Source: a virus. From it: a DNA stretch of 34,555 nt. The number at the start of each line of letters is the position of its first letter. Position 1 is the stretch's first letter. The stretch covers positions 1-34,555 of the IMG/VR virus record IMGVR_UViG_3300025769_000410, one strand, 5' to 3'. Position numbers and translations under genes: made by a program. The notes under the pieces were generated by a model. That model did no database searches and was not told the DNA's origin. It was given only the letters and a program-made list of their open reading frames with translations. This document shows positions 34,373-34,555 of the stretch, piece by piece.

Positions 34373-34555
34373 TATTGATATGTCCAGACTACGGGCTGAC
34401 TTGTCCGAGTATCCACATGAATAAACGTCTTGGCTACCCCAATCCCCGTAAATCCCATATTAAAAGCAGTAATTAGTAGTTTAAAGCGATCTACCCCATT
34501 GCTGACGTATATGTCTGCGGCTATACCCTTTGTATGCATGCCTGGGTGCTCTTTC
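34312..34555. repeat. Right copy of the contig end overlap
   Basis: This is the partner of 1-244: 240 of 244 bases agree with no gaps. In the endolysin part both changes are silent. In the 112-aa gene they give Arg5/Lys5 and Ile17/Val17. The pattern suggests the two ends derive from slightly different members of one viral population. Confidence 0.9.
34372..34555 (-). CDS. Partial 3' part of the M15 endolysin gene (repeat of 61-244)
   Basis: These bases carry the last 60 codons plus stop of the endolysin at 61-405, with two silent transitions. The 5' part continues past the right window edge and, on the circular map, is the copy at 61-405. It should not be counted as a separate gene. Confidence 0.88.
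   Translation of the reverse strand, partial: KEHPGMHTKGIAADIYVSNGVDRFKLLITAFNMGFTGIGVAKTFIHVDTRTSQPVVWTYQ

Noticed and set aside
1-34555. Search by eye for tRNA genes, integrase, attachment sites and insertion sequences
   Set aside because: No cloverleaf with a GGTTCRANYCC arm, no tyrosine or serine recombinase, and no terminal inverted repeats with transposase were seen. The DUF4224-like gene alone is not evidence of lysogeny.

Overview
The window looks like one complete circularly permuted genome of about 34.3 kb from a tailed phage of podovirus type, plus a short end overlap. Bases 1-244 recur as 34312-34555 with four transitions, so the map closes into a circle of about 34,311 bp. A podovirus is suggested by a large terminase, a portal, scaffold and capsid run, and two T7-like tail tubular proteins. 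There are also three large internal-virion or ejection-type proteins and no tail tape measure, sheath or baseplate genes. Small families typical of marine podoviruses (a 3-TM holin, a 'MGLDQYA' protein, FmdB-like zinc ribbon, tiny basic proteins) point to an uncultured aquatic proteobacterial host. The host cannot be named from sequence. No integrase, repressor, tRNA, CRISPR array or insertion sequence was seen.

Layout. (1) The late module is on the minus strand. It starts near 1323, runs down through position 1, re-enters at 34555 and continues to 10400. In transcription order it holds a small basic protein, two small unknowns, a putative small terminase, an M15 peptidase endolysin, a small beta-rich protein, large terminase and portal. 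Next come a cluster of tiny basic proteins around a QueC-like PP-loop enzyme, then zinc ribbon, scaffold, major capsid protein and a terminator. After these lie the tail fibre with an S74 chaperone domain, membrane, secreted and holin proteins, a 990-residue acidic repeat protein, the tail tubular A and B homologues and the ejection proteins. (2) Plus-strand early genes at 2183-6694 encode small hypotheticals, zinc-finger proteins and an ArdC-type antirestriction protein. (3) A short minus-strand block at 8051-6848 holds Erf recombinase, a possible ssDNA-binding protein and a DUF4224-like protein. (4) A divergent plus-strand block at 8204-10403 holds a RepA-like ATPase, NinB and an HNH nuclease.

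How it works together. No DNA polymerase, primase or RNA polymerase is visible. Replication probably relies on the RepA-like helicase recruiting host replication proteins, and Erf, NinB and HNH would make or resolve concatemers for terminase. Tight ATGA and TAATG junctions indicate translational coupling through much of both operons.

Most unusual parts. (a) A GC-rich island at about 1505-2552 is a diverged inverted duplication centred near 2050. One arm carries an intact 113-aa gene and the other a frameshifted relic of the same gene. (b) A 990-aa protein is built of 7-8-residue 'KD' repeats. (c) Palindromically arranged 9-bp iteron-like repeats flank a terminator just after the RepA-like gene and are a candidate origin. 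(d) A solitary QueC-like enzyme sits inside the virion operon. (e) A coiled-coil reading frame overlaps the portal 3' end and the next gene.
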